64,000 bases of DNA. Origin: TMED88 sp964515335. Lineage in GTDB: Bacteria; Myxococcota_A; UBA9160; UBA4427. Under the pieces are notes generated by a model, which worked only from the letters and a program-made list of their open reading frames with translations, was not told where the DNA came from and made no database searches. The stretch is taken from the NCBI GenBank assembly GCA_964515335.1, contig CAZETS010000014.1, positions 18,183-82,182 of the forward strand, read 5' to 3'. Every line of letters begins with the position of its first letter. Within the stretch, counting starts at the first letter, position 1. Position numbers and translations under genes: made by a program. Shown here in pieces: positions 7,472 to 16,335 of the stretch.

Positions 7472-9121
7472 ATGCTTGGCGCGGGGCGCGGGCGGCGCGA
7501 CGCCGGGGAGCGCGAGTTGCCGGATTCCGGTGAGGGAACGCCGACTTCGAGCGGGCAGACGGAGCGGGCGGCCGTGCTCGGACGGCGGCGCGTGACGCTC
7601 GCCATCGCCATCGCGACCGGCGCGGCGCTGGTGGCGATCGTCGCCGTGCGCTGGCTGCGCGACGGCTCGTTCTGGCTCGACGAGGCCAGTGTCGCCATCA
7701 ACCTGCTCGCGGTCGCCCACCCGCTCGACCTGCTCGGCCCCCTCCCCACCGGCCACAGCTTCCCGCGGCTCTACCTCGTGCCGATCGCTTTGATGGAGCG
7801 CGCCTTCGGCTTCGACACGCTGCTGCTGCGGGCGTGGCCGTTCGTCTTCTTCCTCGCCGGGGTCGCGGCGTGGCTGCGCGTGGTGTGGCTGCGCGTGCGC
7901 GATCAGCCGGCGCTGATGACGCTGATCGCCGTGCTGGCCTTCGTGCCGGCCACCTGGCTCGTCTACGGCGCGATGTTCAAGCAGTACAGCCTCGACGTGC
8001 TGCTCGCGCTGCTGCCCTTCCTGCTGTCGGACGACTGGTACGAGCAGCGCATTCGCGAAGGGCGTGGGCGAGCGCGGCTGGTGTGGCTGGCGGCGCCGAT
8101 GCTCTTCTCGTTCACCTACGCGATCGCGTTGCTGGGACGCCTGGCCGGTTGGTGGCTCGCCGGACTTCGCTTCGCAAGGCGCCGCGTCGAGCCGCGCGCC
8201 CTGGCGACGCTGCTCGTGAGCCTGCTGCTCGGAGGCCTCGCCCTCTGGCTGATCGATCTGCGCCACACGGCGGCCCGGAGCGATGTCTTCGCGTTCTGGA
8301 GCCGCTGCATCCCGGGCGAGGTCGGCGTGGCCGGCACCGGCCCGCTGATCCTCGACCTGATCCGCGGCTGGTACACCGGCACGCCGTTCGGGGGGCGCCC
8401 TGCCCTGCCGGACCCGCTGGCCTGGGCGATCCTCGCCGCCGTCGTGCTCGGCAGCGTCGAGACCGTGCGGCGCAGCCTCCAACCCGCCTCGATCGACTCG
8501 CCCACGCTCGCACGCTGGGGAAGCCGCTCGCTCGGCTGCCTGGCCCTGGTGGCCGGCGTAGTGGGCGCGGGCGTCGTCGCCGACTACCCGATCTGCCGCG
8601 GCCGGCTCACGCTCTTCGCCCTCTTCGCCCTGCAGATCCTCACCGTCGAGGGCTTCTACGCACTCGGTGCCTGGGGGGGCGGAGGCCGTCGACGACGCGC
8701 CCTGGCGGCAGCCGTCACGCTGGCCTTCACGGCGCTCGTGGCGCCGGCGGCCTGGCGCAACGCACATCACCTGGTCGTTCGCGACGTGCCGGAAAACGTG
8801 CGCCCGCTGCTCGCCGAGATCGAAAGCGAGCCGAGCCTGCCGATCCTGGTGGCCGAGTGCAGCACCCGCCAGCTCGCGACCCTGCCCGAGTGGCTCGACG
8901 ATCCGCGCGTCGTCTACTACGAAGAGCGCGTCGCCAAAGGCCTGCCCGCCCATCCCGACGCGGCGGACATCTGGGTGATCAGCGCCGGCACCAACTTCTA
9001 CTGCCCGTGGTATCTCGAAGGCCTGCGCGCCGAGGCCGACTCGGTGGTGCCGAGGCACACGCGCGACCACACCGCGCAGCTGTTCCGGGTGAGCATGCCG
9101 GCTCGGAGAGATCCGCTGTAG
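7472..9121 (+). CDS. Multi-pass membrane glycosyltransferase-like protein (GT39 / ArnT-like fold)
   Basis: A 549-residue integral membrane protein with about ten hydrophobic segments from residue 45 to about 430, followed by a soluble C-terminal region of about 130 residues. The first loop reads DGSFWLDEASVAINLLA; the W-DEA element matches the acidic catalytic motif of the first external loop in lipid-linked sugar transferases (PMT, ArnT and RgtA-D type). This supports a transfer of sugar from polyprenyl phosphate at the periplasmic face. Acceptor and sugar are not predictable. The ATG at 7472 lacks a clear ribosome binding site, and a GTG about 40 codons later is possible. The creatininase-like gene starts 46 bases after the stop. 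Confidence 0.75.
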   Translation: MLGAGRGRRDAGERELPDSGEGTPTSSGQTERAAVLGRRRVTLAIAIATGAALVAIVAVRWLRDGSFWLDEASVAINLLAVAHPLDLLGPLPTGHSFPRLYLVPIALMERAFGFDTLLLRAWPFVFFLAGVAAWLRVVWLRVRDQPALMTLIAVLAFVPATWLVYGAMFKQYSLDVLLALLPFLLSDDWYEQRIREGRGRARLVWLAAPMLFSFTYAIALLGRLAGWWLAGLRFARRRVEPRALATLLVSLLLGGLALWLIDLRHTAARSDVFAFWSRCIPGEVGVAGTGPLILDLIRGWYTGTPFGGRPALPDPLAWAILAAVVLGSVETVRRSLQPASIDSPTLARWGSRSLGCLALVAGVVGAGVVADYPICRGRLTLFALFALQILTVEGFYALGAWGGGGRRRRALAAAVTLAFTALVAPAAWRNAHHLVVRDVPENVRPLLAEIESEPSLPILVAECSTRQLATLPEWLDDPRVVYYEERVAKGLPAHPDAADIWVISAGTNFYCPWYLEGLRAEADSVVPRHTRDHTAQLFRVSMPARRDPL

Positions 9122-9167
9122 GATGAGCAGGCCCCTCTCCCGACCGCACGAAGCCGAGGACGCTCGC

Positions 9168-10160
9168 ATGGATCCGACCCCCGCCCCGCGCCCGCTTCGC
9201 TGGGAGACGCTCACCAAGAAGCAGTTCGATGCGATCGACCGCCGCGAGGCGGTCGTGATGATCACCTGCTCGCCACTCGAAGTGCATGGCCCGCACCTGC
9301 CGCTCGGCGCCGATGCGCTCGAGGGCGAGGGGCTCGCCGAGCACGCGCTGCGCTTCCTGCCCGAGCGCCACCGCGGCCGCACGTTCCTCAAGCTGCCGTT
9401 CATCTACGCGGCCACCGACACCGTGCCCCAGCCCGGCTCGCTGTACTTCCAGCCCGCGACGACCGTCAAGGTGCTGGAGGACCTCGGCCGCACGCTCGCC
9501 GCCCAGGGCTTCCAGCACGTCGTCGTCTCCAACTTCCACGGCGGACCGCGCCACTTCGTCGCGATCGAGAAGGCCTGCCACCGCGTGCACCGCCGCCACG
9601 GCCTGCGCATGGCGTCGCTCTTCTCGCTGCTGATCTCGCGCCTCACCAACGGCTCGTCGAGCCTCGACGACGTGCTCGGCCGGATCGACGGCGTCCACGC
9701 GCCCGACCTCGAGGGCGACACCCACGGCGGTCTCGTCGAGACCTCGCAGCTGCTGGCCCTGCACCGCGACTGGGTCGACCCCGACTACGTGCAGCTGCCG
9801 CGCCGCACCGCCGACCTGTGGCTGGCAGAGCGGGGCAACGGCCCGCACGAAGGCGAAAGCGGGCGCTCGGGCGGCCTGCGCGGCCTGATCGACATGCTGC
9901 GCCATCAGCGCAAGACCTCGGGCTACTTCCTCGACGAGACGTACTCGGGGGCGCCCACCCGGGCCTCGGCCGAGCTCGGCGAGCGCTTCCTCGATACGCT
10001 CGGCGAGCACGCCGCCACGGCGCTGACCGAGCTGCTCGACGGCGAGATCGGCCCCGACGACTGCCACTCGCCGATCTGGCCGCTGCGCTTCGTGCTCCTG
10101 AACCCGTGGATGATCCGGCTGACCAACCGCGTGATCGGCCTGCGGATTCCGATCGCGTAG
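9168..10160 (+). CDS. Creatininase family protein
   Basis: 330 residues from ATG 9168, which has GAGGA 7 bases upstream; an in-frame ATG at 9123 would add 15 residues but has no site. The metal-binding core is visible: EVHGPHLPLGAD (Glu, His and Asp ligands), then NFHGGPRH, and GDTHGGLVETSQ in place of the usual HAGxxETS motif. Creatininase-family enzymes are metal-dependent amidohydrolases that act on creatinine, formamides or related ring amides. The long C-terminal extension after residue 230 is less conserved, so the substrate is unknown. The gene forms a close-packed group with the ThuA-like gene 25 bases downstream. Confidence 0.85.
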   Translation: MDPTPAPRPLRWETLTKKQFDAIDRREAVVMITCSPLEVHGPHLPLGADALEGEGLAEHALRFLPERHRGRTFLKLPFIYAATDTVPQPGSLYFQPATTVKVLEDLGRTLAAQGFQHVVVSNFHGGPRHFVAIEKACHRVHRRHGLRMASLFSLLISRLTNGSSSLDDVLGRIDGVHAPDLEGDTHGGLVETSQLLALHRDWVDPDYVQLPRRTADLWLAERGNGPHEGESGRSGGLRGLIDMLRHQRKTSGYFLDETYSGAPTRASAELGERFLDTLGEHAATALTELLDGEIGPDDCHSPIWPLRFVLLNPWMIRLTNRVIGLRIPIA

Positions 10161-10185
10161 GCTCGACACGAGAAAAGGAGCTCCC

Positions 10186-10941
10186 ATGCCAGACCAGCCC
10201 CCCCGCGTCGACGCCTATCTCGTGGCCGGCGGCAAGTACCACGACATCGACTTCGCGCGCGTCGAGCTGCTGAAGCTGCTCGCCGAGCACCCGCAGGTCC
10301 GTGTCACGGTCGGCTCGGACTACCGCGACACCGAGGCGATCGCGGCGTCGAGCTTCCTCGTCACCTACACCTGCGACGTGCGCCCCAGCGAGGCGCAGCA
10401 GGATGCACTCGCTGCCTTCGTGGAGGGCGGGGGGCGCTGGCTCGCGCTGCACGGCACCAACGCCGCGCTCGACTTCACCGCGAAGGGCGTGGCTGCGCCT
10501 CGCACGTTCCCGGGGCTCGCCCGCGTGCTCGGCAGCCAGTTCGTCGCGCATCCTCCGATCCAGCCCTACCGGGTCGAGAATCGGGCGCCCGACCACCCGC
10601 TGGTGGCGGGGATCGACGAGTTCGAGACCGACGACGAGCTGTACCTTTGCGAGTACCACGACTTCGAGAAGCTCGACGTGCTGCTCGACACCCACTACGC
10701 GGGCACGGCCGAGGGCTTCGTCGAATCGGACTGGGGGGACGCCGATCGACACCTGGTGATGTACCTGCGCCCGCTCGGTGAAGGTGCGGTCCTGTACAAC
10801 ACCCTCGGCCACTGCCGCGGCCACTACGACATGCGCCCGGCCATGGACTGGTATCCCGAAATCGAGCGCTGCTCTTGGGAGAAGCCCGAGTACTACGAGC
10901 TGCTGCGCCGCAGCCTGCGCTGGTGTCTGCGCGAGCTCTGA
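10186..10941 (+). CDS. ThuA-like domain protein
   Basis: 251 residues with an AAAGGAG ribosome binding site 6 bases before the ATG. It shows the type 1 glutamine-amidotransferase-like fold of ThuA proteins: GGKYHD near the start, LVTYTCDV, GGGRWLALHGTNA, a histidine-rich stretch near VAHPPIQPY, and YNTLGHCRGHYD towards the end. ThuA-domain proteins occur with sugar metabolism (trehalose utilisation, glycan breakdown), but the biochemical activity of most is unproven. It sits directly after the creatininase-like gene and probably shares its transcript. No signal peptide is present. Confidence 0.85.
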   Translation: MPDQPPRVDAYLVAGGKYHDIDFARVELLKLLAEHPQVRVTVGSDYRDTEAIAASSFLVTYTCDVRPSEAQQDALAAFVEGGGRWLALHGTNAALDFTAKGVAAPRTFPGLARVLGSQFVAHPPIQPYRVENRAPDHPLVAGIDEFETDDELYLCEYHDFEKLDVLLDTHYAGTAEGFVESDWGDADRHLVMYLRPLGEGAVLYNTLGHCRGHYDMRPAMDWYPEIERCSWEKPEYYELLRRSLRWCLREL

Positions 10942-11001
10942 GCGGCGGAGCATCGCAGAGGGAACGATCGGCCCAGCGGCGGACACCCAGACCAGGAGAC
11001 C

Positions 11002-11922
11002 ATGACCGACCAGCCGGGAACCACACTCGAAGGCATCCTCGCCAAGCGGCGGCGACGAAGAATCCGCGGAGCCGCGTTCGTGCTGCTGCTGATCGCGGCC
11101 GCGGGCGCCGCCTGGTGGCGGCTCGGCGGCCGCGAAGCCCCGCCCGCGCCGCCACCGCCAGCCCTCGAGCCGCCGCCCGTCGCCCGCGCCGAGCCGACAC
11201 CGCTGCCCGCGCCTCCGCGGCCGGCCCCCGAGCCGGCGCCACCGCGCCGCCAGCCACCCCCCGAGCAGGAGGCGCCCGCACCGGCGATGCCCGAGCTCGA
11301 CGCGAGCGACGCGCTGGTGCGCGAGCTGGTCGGCGGCATCACCCGGCACGCCGACGTGATGACCTGGCTCGCCCCCGAAGAGCTGGTGCGACGCTTCGTG
11401 GCCGCCGTCGACGCCGTCGCCGAGGGACGCTCACCCGCCGAGCAGCTCGGATCGCTGCGACCCGCGGGCCGCTTCACGGTGGTCGACGTCGAAGAGCGCG
11501 TCGTCGCCGACCCCGAGGCCTTCGCGCGCTACGACACGTTCACCGAGATCGTCGTCGCCACCGACACGCACGCCGCCGTCGGCGCCTACCGGAAGCTGCG
11601 CCCGCTGATCGACGAGGCGTACCGCGATCTCGGCTATCCCGACCGCTCGTTCGACGAGGCGCTCGCGGACGCGATCGCCGAGCTGCTGCTGGCGCCGGTC
11701 GTGGTCGGCGAGCCCGCCCTGGCCCCGCGCGTGATCACCTACGAGTACACCGACCCCGACCTCGAGGGCCTGTCGGCCGCGCAGAAGCAGCTGCTGCGCC
11801 TCGGCCCGGTGAACGCGCCGCGCATCCAGCGCAAGCTGCGCGAGATGGCGGCCGCCCTCGGCATCCCCGAGCGCGAGCTGCCGATCACGCCTCTGCGCCA
11901 GGTTCCGCGGGCGGACCCCTAG
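11002..11922 (+). CDS. DUF3014 domain-containing membrane-anchored protein
   Basis: 306 residues with an AGGAG site 6 bases before the ATG. A short basic cytoplasmic tail (KRRRRRIRG) is followed by one membrane helix at about 23-41. A proline-rich linker spans about 45-95, and a globular domain then runs to the end. The domain carries the DUF3014 pattern: LVRELVGGITRHADVMTWL near its start and LLRLGPVNAPRIQRKLRE near its end. The domain is therefore periplasmic. Function is unknown for the family. The TAG stop overlaps the stop of the converging gene on the other strand by 4 bases. Confidence 0.85.
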   Translation: MTDQPGTTLEGILAKRRRRRIRGAAFVLLLIAAAGAAWWRLGGREAPPAPPPPALEPPPVARAEPTPLPAPPRPAPEPAPPRRQPPPEQEAPAPAMPELDASDALVRELVGGITRHADVMTWLAPEELVRRFVAAVDAVAEGRSPAEQLGSLRPAGRFTVVDVEERVVADPEAFARYDTFTEIVVATDTHAAVGAYRKLRPLIDEAYRDLGYPDRSFDEALADAIAELLLAPVVVGEPALAPRVITYEYTDPDLEGLSAAQKQLLRLGPVNAPRIQRKLREMAAALGIPERELPITPLRQVPRADP

Positions 11923-12305
11923 CCCCGCTTGAAGGCCTCCATGAACAGCGTGCCTTCCGGGCGGTTGTCGAGGTGGTCGATGTCGGGGCAGCTCCCCTCG
12001 CGATAGGCGCAGCGCTTCGCGTCGTCCCGGTAGAGGTGCTCGAAGACGTGGGCCGTGAAGGCCACCTCGAACTCGCCGTCTCGCCACGGCAACCGCTTCG
12101 TGAGATCGAGGCGGTACAGACCGTCGAAGACGCCGCGCCGGTGCTGCTCGAGCCGCTCGGCGGTCATCAGGCCGAGCGCCCGCAGCACGCGGGCCGCACC
12201 CGGAATGCGGGCGACGCAGACGTGGAGGCTGATGTCGGTGTTGACCCAGCCTTCGATGGCCCGGTCGAAGCAGCCGAGGTGAAGGCGACGCATCTTCCTG
12301 CTCAT
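11919..12305 (-). CDS. Truncated SAM-dependent methyltransferase-like protein
   Basis: 128 residues from ATG 12305. It has the start of a class I methyltransferase fold: LHLGCFDRAIEGWVNTDIS corresponds to motif I, and FEVAFTAHVFEHLYRDDAKR to the motif after it. In homologous predicted methyltransferases (COG4627-like) this is followed by a helix and an L-x-PGG-x-L strand. Here the protein passes straight to a short unrelated-looking tail and stops. It is therefore about half the usual length and lacks the second half of the fold. It may be a decayed gene or an internal-deletion remnant, and a functional enzyme is unlikely. It converges with the DUF3014 gene. Confidence 0.55.
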   Translation of the reverse strand: MSRKMRRLHLGCFDRAIEGWVNTDISLHVCVARIPGAARVLRALGLMTAERLEQHRRGVFDGLYRLDLTKRLPWRDGEFEVAFTAHVFEHLYRDDAKRCAYREGSCPDIDHLDNRPEGTLFMEAFKRG

Positions 12306-12392
12306 CGTCCCGAACGCGGCCGGACTCAAGCTCTTCCCGAGGGACGCCCGCACCGCGACGTCCGGCGGCAGCCGGAGCGTGGTTCCTCGGTC

Positions 12393-13601
12393 TCAGTGCC
12401 GCGTGACGCCCGCCGCGCTCGGCCGCGCGCCCACGAGCGTCGTCACCGCGTCCTGGATGCCGTCGAGGCTGAGCGGCAGCATGGGGAAGATCGACTTGAT
12501 GACCTGGGTGGTGCGCGTGAACTCCCAGTCGGTCGGCGGATCGGGGTTCAGCCACACGACGCGCTCGAAGTGCTCGCGGATCTTCATCAGCCAGTCGATG
12601 CCCCGCGTCTCCGACTCGTAGCGCGGGTTGATGTTGCCGCGGGGATTCATCAGCTCGGCCGGGTGCATGGCGGCGTCACCGACGATCAGCACCTTCCAAC
12701 GCTCGTCGTAGCGGCGCAGCAGGTCGCCGGTGGGGATCGCGTCCTTCACGTACAGGTCTGCGGTGGTGCCGACGCGCTCGTAGATGCAGTTGTGGAAGTA
12801 GTAGGGACGGAAGTCGCGCAGGCCGCGCTCTTCGTGGAGCGCCGTCAGCAGGCGGCTCACCGGCTCGTAGTAGGGATCCATCGTGCCGCCCACGTCCATC
12901 AGCAGCAGCAGGCGCACGTTGTTGCGCCTTTCCGGTCGATAGATCAGCTCGATCTCGCCGGCGTTGCGGCAGGTCTCGTCGACCGTCTCGTCGAGATCGA
13001 GGTCGTCGTCCGGGCCCTCGCGCGTGAGGTGGCGCATGCGCTTGAGCGCCACCTTCACGTTGCGGATGTCGAGGGTGACGTCGGTCCGGTATTCCTGGAA
13101 GCGCCGGTCCTCGGCCACCTTCATGGCCGAGCGGTTCTGCGAGCTGCCGCCCACGCGGATGCCCGTCGGATGCTTGCCGCCGTGGCCGAAGGGCGAGTGC
13201 CCGCCGGTGCCGATCCAGCGGCCGCCGCCGTCGTGACGCTCGTCCTGCTCGGCCAGGGTCTCCATGAAGCGCCGCATCAGCTCGTTGGCGTCCAGCTCCT
13301 CGAGCATGGCGCGCTGCTCGTCGGTCAGCTCCTCGAAGTTCTTCGGGTCGCGCAGCCACTCCTCGAGCTCGTCGGTGACCGACAGCTCGCCCTCGACGCC
13401 GTGGAAGACCCGGGCGAACACCCGGTCGAAGGCGTCGAAGTAGGTCTCGCTCTTCACCAGCGTCGACTTCGCGAGGTTGTAGAACGAGAGCAGGCTGCTG
13501 TCGTGCAGACCGTTCTCGAGCACGGTCATGAACATCTGCCACTCCTGCATCGCGACGGGAATCCCCTCGTCGCGCAGGCCGTAGAAGAAGTCGAGGAACA
13601 T
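12393..13601 (-). CDS. VWA domain protein (CoxE/YehP-like), partner of the MoxR ATPase
   Basis: 402 residues. The N-terminal half is helical and charged. The C-terminal half (from about 215) is a von Willebrand A domain: NVRLLLLMDVGGTMDPYYE holds the first metal-site motif as D-V-G-G-T rather than the usual DxSxS, and VLIVGDAAMHP is a later strand. MoxR-VWA pairs act as chaperone-like assembly or metal-insertion systems for other enzymes. Here the MoxR gene lies 24 bases upstream on the same strand, so the two are almost surely co-transcribed. No client enzyme is adjacent, so the target is unknown. No signal peptide is present. Confidence 0.88.
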   Translation of the reverse strand: MFLDFFYGLRDEGIPVAMQEWQMFMTVLENGLHDSSLLSFYNLAKSTLVKSETYFDAFDRVFARVFHGVEGELSVTDELEEWLRDPKNFEELTDEQRAMLEELDANELMRRFMETLAEQDERHDGGGRWIGTGGHSPFGHGGKHPTGIRVGGSSQNRSAMKVAEDRRFQEYRTDVTLDIRNVKVALKRMRHLTREGPDDDLDLDETVDETCRNAGEIELIYRPERRNNVRLLLLMDVGGTMDPYYEPVSRLLTALHEERGLRDFRPYYFHNCIYERVGTTADLYVKDAIPTGDLLRRYDERWKVLIVGDAAMHPAELMNPRGNINPRYESETRGIDWLMKIREHFERVVWLNPDPPTDWEFTRTTQVIKSIFPMLPLSLDGIQDAVTTLVGARPSAAGVTRH

Positions 13602-13625
13602 GACCGTTTCCGTCCGGGCGGGCGC

Positions 13626-14507
13626 CTACTGGTTGTACCGGGGACCGAGCTCGCTCCACTCGCTCGGCATGCCGCCGCCGCGCTCCTCGAAGTCCTGGAG
13701 CGCCGCCGTGTCGGCCTCGTTCTTGAGCAGCGAGCCGATGAACGGGATGTGCTCCTTCAGCTGGTCGTCGCCGATGCCCGAGCGCCGCAGCGCGGCGATC
13801 CAGTCGACCAGCTCGCTGGTCGAGGGCTTCTTGCGCAGATCCGGCTGGCCGCGAAGCCAGTAGAACTTGATCAGCACCTGGTCGAGCAGCGTCGTGTCGA
13901 GGTTGGGGTGGTGGACGTCGACGATCTGCTTCATCAGATCGGGCTCGGGGAAGTCGATGAAGTGGAAGACGCACCGGCGCAGGAAGGCGTCGGGCAGCTC
14001 CTTCTCGTTGTTCGACGTGATGATCACGATCGGCCGGTGCTTCGCGACGACCTCGTCGCCGGTCTCCATCACCGTGAAGCGCATCTCGTCGAGCTCGCGC
14101 AGGATGTCGTTCGGGAACTCGAGATCGGCCTTGTCGACCTCGTCGATCAGCAGCACGTGGCGCTCCTCCGCGGAGAAGACGCGCCCCATCGGCCCGAGCT
14201 TGATGTAGCTGCGGATGTCGCCGACGTCGCCCTCTCCGAAGCGCGCATCGTTGAGGCGCTGCAGCGTGTCGTAGACGTAGAGCCCCTCCATCGCCTTGCT
14301 GGTCGACTTGATGTGCCACTGCTCCATCGGCATACCGAGGCCCTCGGCGACGTGCTCTGCGAGCAGCGTCTTGCCGGTGCCGGGCTCACCCTTGATGAGC
14401 AGCGGCCGCTCGAGGGCGATCGCGCAGTTCACCGCCTCGACGAGAGACCGCGAGACGATGTAGCCCTTCGTGCCCGTGAACTGGTAGAAGTCGCTCTGCT
14501 CCGACAT
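13626..14507 (-). CDS. MoxR family AAA+ ATPase
   Basis: 293 residues. Walker A is GEPGTGKT (about 41-48) and Walker B is HVLLIDEVDKAD. IVIITSNNEKELPDAFLRRC is the sensor 1 and arginine-finger region. The C-terminal helical lid follows. This is a standard MoxR ATPase of the kind that works with VWA-domain partners. The VWA gene follows after 24 bases, and a protein of unknown function with a CarD-like tail precedes it by 51 bases on the same strand. The likely transcript order is unknown protein, MoxR, VWA. The energy-coupled role (protein remodelling) is inferred from the family. Confidence 0.93.
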   Translation of the reverse strand: MSEQSDFYQFTGTKGYIVSRSLVEAVNCAIALERPLLIKGEPGTGKTLLAEHVAEGLGMPMEQWHIKSTSKAMEGLYVYDTLQRLNDARFGEGDVGDIRSYIKLGPMGRVFSAEERHVLLIDEVDKADLEFPNDILRELDEMRFTVMETGDEVVAKHRPIVIITSNNEKELPDAFLRRCVFHFIDFPEPDLMKQIVDVHHPNLDTTLLDQVLIKFYWLRGQPDLRKKPSTSELVDWIAALRRSGIGDDQLKEHIPFIGSLLKNEADTAALQDFEERGGGMPSEWSELGPRYNQ

Positions 14508-14558
14508 GCTTCCTCTTCTCGTTCCGCTTCGACTCTCTACTCTCTACCCACACGCTAC

Positions 14559-15632
14559 CTACACGCGCTCGTGCACGAGCAGCTTCTTCTCGTCGCCGAA
14601 CAGCACCGCGATCTTCCCGCGGCCGACCACGCCCTGCACCACACCCGTCCCGAGCTTCGGGTGCACGATCGTGTCGCCGGACTCGTAGCTGTCGCGGATG
14701 CTGTACTGACGCGGCGGCCGGCTCGGATCGGCGTCGACGATCACCGAGGCGGGATCCTGCTTCTTGGCGCGCGACTTCGGCTTCGGCTTGAGCTTGCCGG
14801 CACCGGTCTCCCAGGCGGGACCGAGATCGGGCGCTGCCGCCAGCAGAGGACCGTCCTCTTCGTAGGTGAAGGCCGGGTCTGCCCCGACCGAGAGCCCGAG
14901 GTAGAAGACCTCGACGCCGATCGACCCGGAAATCTCGCGGCCCAGCCGCTCGAGCTCACGGATCCAGCCCGCACCCTTCTGCGCCTCGCGCTTGCGGCAG
15001 ATCTCCCAGTAGCGAGGGCTCGCCGCGATGATCAGCGCCGGCGCCTCGTCGCAGATCTTGCGATCGGTCTGCTTCTCGATCTCCTCGCGCAGCGCCTCGC
15101 GGTTGGCGTCCACGATCGCCGCCTGCGCGAGGCCCGAAAGCAGCGCGCGCAGCGGCGTGTCGCCGGCGCCGCCGCGGGTGGCCTCGGGCGCGAGGTACTT
15201 GGTGCGCACCACCGCGACGCGGTCGTCGGGCAACAGGCAGAGCAGGTCGGCGTCCTCGACGCCCTTGTTGGGATCGTCGTCGCCCTTGGCGCGGTCCGGG
15301 GCGGCCGTGCGCAGCGGCACCGTGCTGTCGATCACCACCAGCGGCTCGCCGCCCGGCATCTCGATCGGCTGCTCGCTCGCCTGCGCCCAGGCGTGAACGG
15401 CCAGCGCGAGATGGCGGTCGTCCTTGCCGGCCTGCGGACCGGTCGGCGTGCGGCCGGTGCGCACGCCCAGGTAGCGCTTGCCCGCCTCCTTGCGCCGCGG
15501 GGCGTTCGCGACCTCCTGCTGGTAGAACTCTTCCAGGCCCTCGCCCGAGAGTTCGGCGGCCTTCTCCCGGAAGCCCTTGGCCTGCTTGACCTGGGCGTCG
15601 GTCGAGAGCGCGATCAACGGATGCAAGCTCAC
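14559..15632 (-). CDS. Protein of unknown function with C-terminal CarD-like module
   Basis: 357 residues from GTG 15632, which has AAAGGA 8 bases upstream; the longer open frame upstream has unlikely composition. The first 270 residues contain no motif that I recognise. They include the strands IEMPGGEPLVVIDSTVPL and DALLCLLPDDRVAVV-like segments and look globular and soluble. A Lys/Pro-rich linker (KPKPKSRAKK) leads to a tail of about 50 residues, with SYESGDTIVHPKLGTGVVQ and KIAVLFGDEKKLLVHER. This resembles the Tudor-like beta-barrel of CarD and UvrD-tail modules that bind RNA polymerase. The position upstream of moxR suggests a shared operon. No function is assigned. Confidence 0.75.
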   Translation of the reverse strand: MSLHPLIALSTDAQVKQAKGFREKAAELSGEGLEEFYQQEVANAPRRKEAGKRYLGVRTGRTPTGPQAGKDDRHLALAVHAWAQASEQPIEMPGGEPLVVIDSTVPLRTAAPDRAKGDDDPNKGVEDADLLCLLPDDRVAVVRTKYLAPEATRGGAGDTPLRALLSGLAQAAIVDANREALREEIEKQTDRKICDEAPALIIAASPRYWEICRKREAQKGAGWIRELERLGREISGSIGVEVFYLGLSVGADPAFTYEEDGPLLAAAPDLGPAWETGAGKLKPKPKSRAKKQDPASVIVDADPSRPPRQYSIRDSYESGDTIVHPKLGTGVVQGVVGRGKIAVLFGDEKKLLVHERV

Positions 15633-15848
15633 AGTACGTCCTTTCGAGAATGCCTCGGGTGGGGCGGATGCTCGGGGCCGTCGAGCCGGGCTGGCCACCG
15701 GCGGGTCGTGCAGGTGGTCACGAGCCGCGGGCGCGCACGCCCAGCCGCCCGCTCGGCCTGCGGGCGATTCGGAAGACTCGGGCCGCGGCACACCGCGGCC
15801 GGTGGATTGGATCGATCGGCCCGGGAGGGGGCGCGATCGGCGGCGGGC

Positions 15849-16052
15849 TCAGAGCGGCCGGACGTCGGTGGCTTCGGGGCCCTTGCGCCCCTCGGCCGGC
15901 TCGTACTGGACGGGCTGCCCGTCCTCGAGATTCTTGAAGCCGTCCCCCACGATGTTGGAATAGTGGACGAAGAGGTCCTTGCCCCCGTCGTCCGGTGTAA
16001 TGAATCCGTAACCCTTCTGCTCACTGAACCACTTGACCGTACCACTCGCCAA
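15849..16052 (-). CDS. Cold-shock protein, CspA family
   Basis: 67 residues from a TTG at 16052, which has GGAG 8 bases upstream. With this start the length matches the family (65-70). Motifs are GTVKWFSEQKGYGFI (RNP1) and KDLFVHYSNI (RNP2), and the C-terminal strand GPEATDV is present. Such proteins are single-stranded nucleic-acid chaperones that unwind mRNA structure in the cytoplasm. A long open frame extends upstream but has no family similarity, so I reject it. The gene is divergent from the phytanoyl-CoA dioxygenase-like gene across 283 bases that should hold both promoters. Confidence 0.93.
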   Translation of the reverse strand: MASGTVKWFSEQKGYGFITPDDGGKDLFVHYSNIVGDGFKNLEDGQPVQYEPAEGRKGPEATDVRPL

Positions 16053-16335
16053 GACACTTACTCCCTGGCGCCCACTCGGCGAAACTGCATCGACCAGAGC
16101 GAGGCGCCTGCGTTTCCCCCAGATGAACCGTTCCACACGGTAGCGAGAACCGCGCAGACGCGACACGCGCAACTCCGCCCACTGGAGTGGTCGAAAGCGA
16201 GCCTTGACTCGGAAGCCTCGCCTCACGCGAAAGGCCTCGCGACCCCTCGGGGGCCAGTCGCACCACGGATGCAGCGAGGAAGCTACGGTGGTCGAATCGA
16301 CGACCGTCAGCACGGCACGACGGCAGGAGTCCGGG

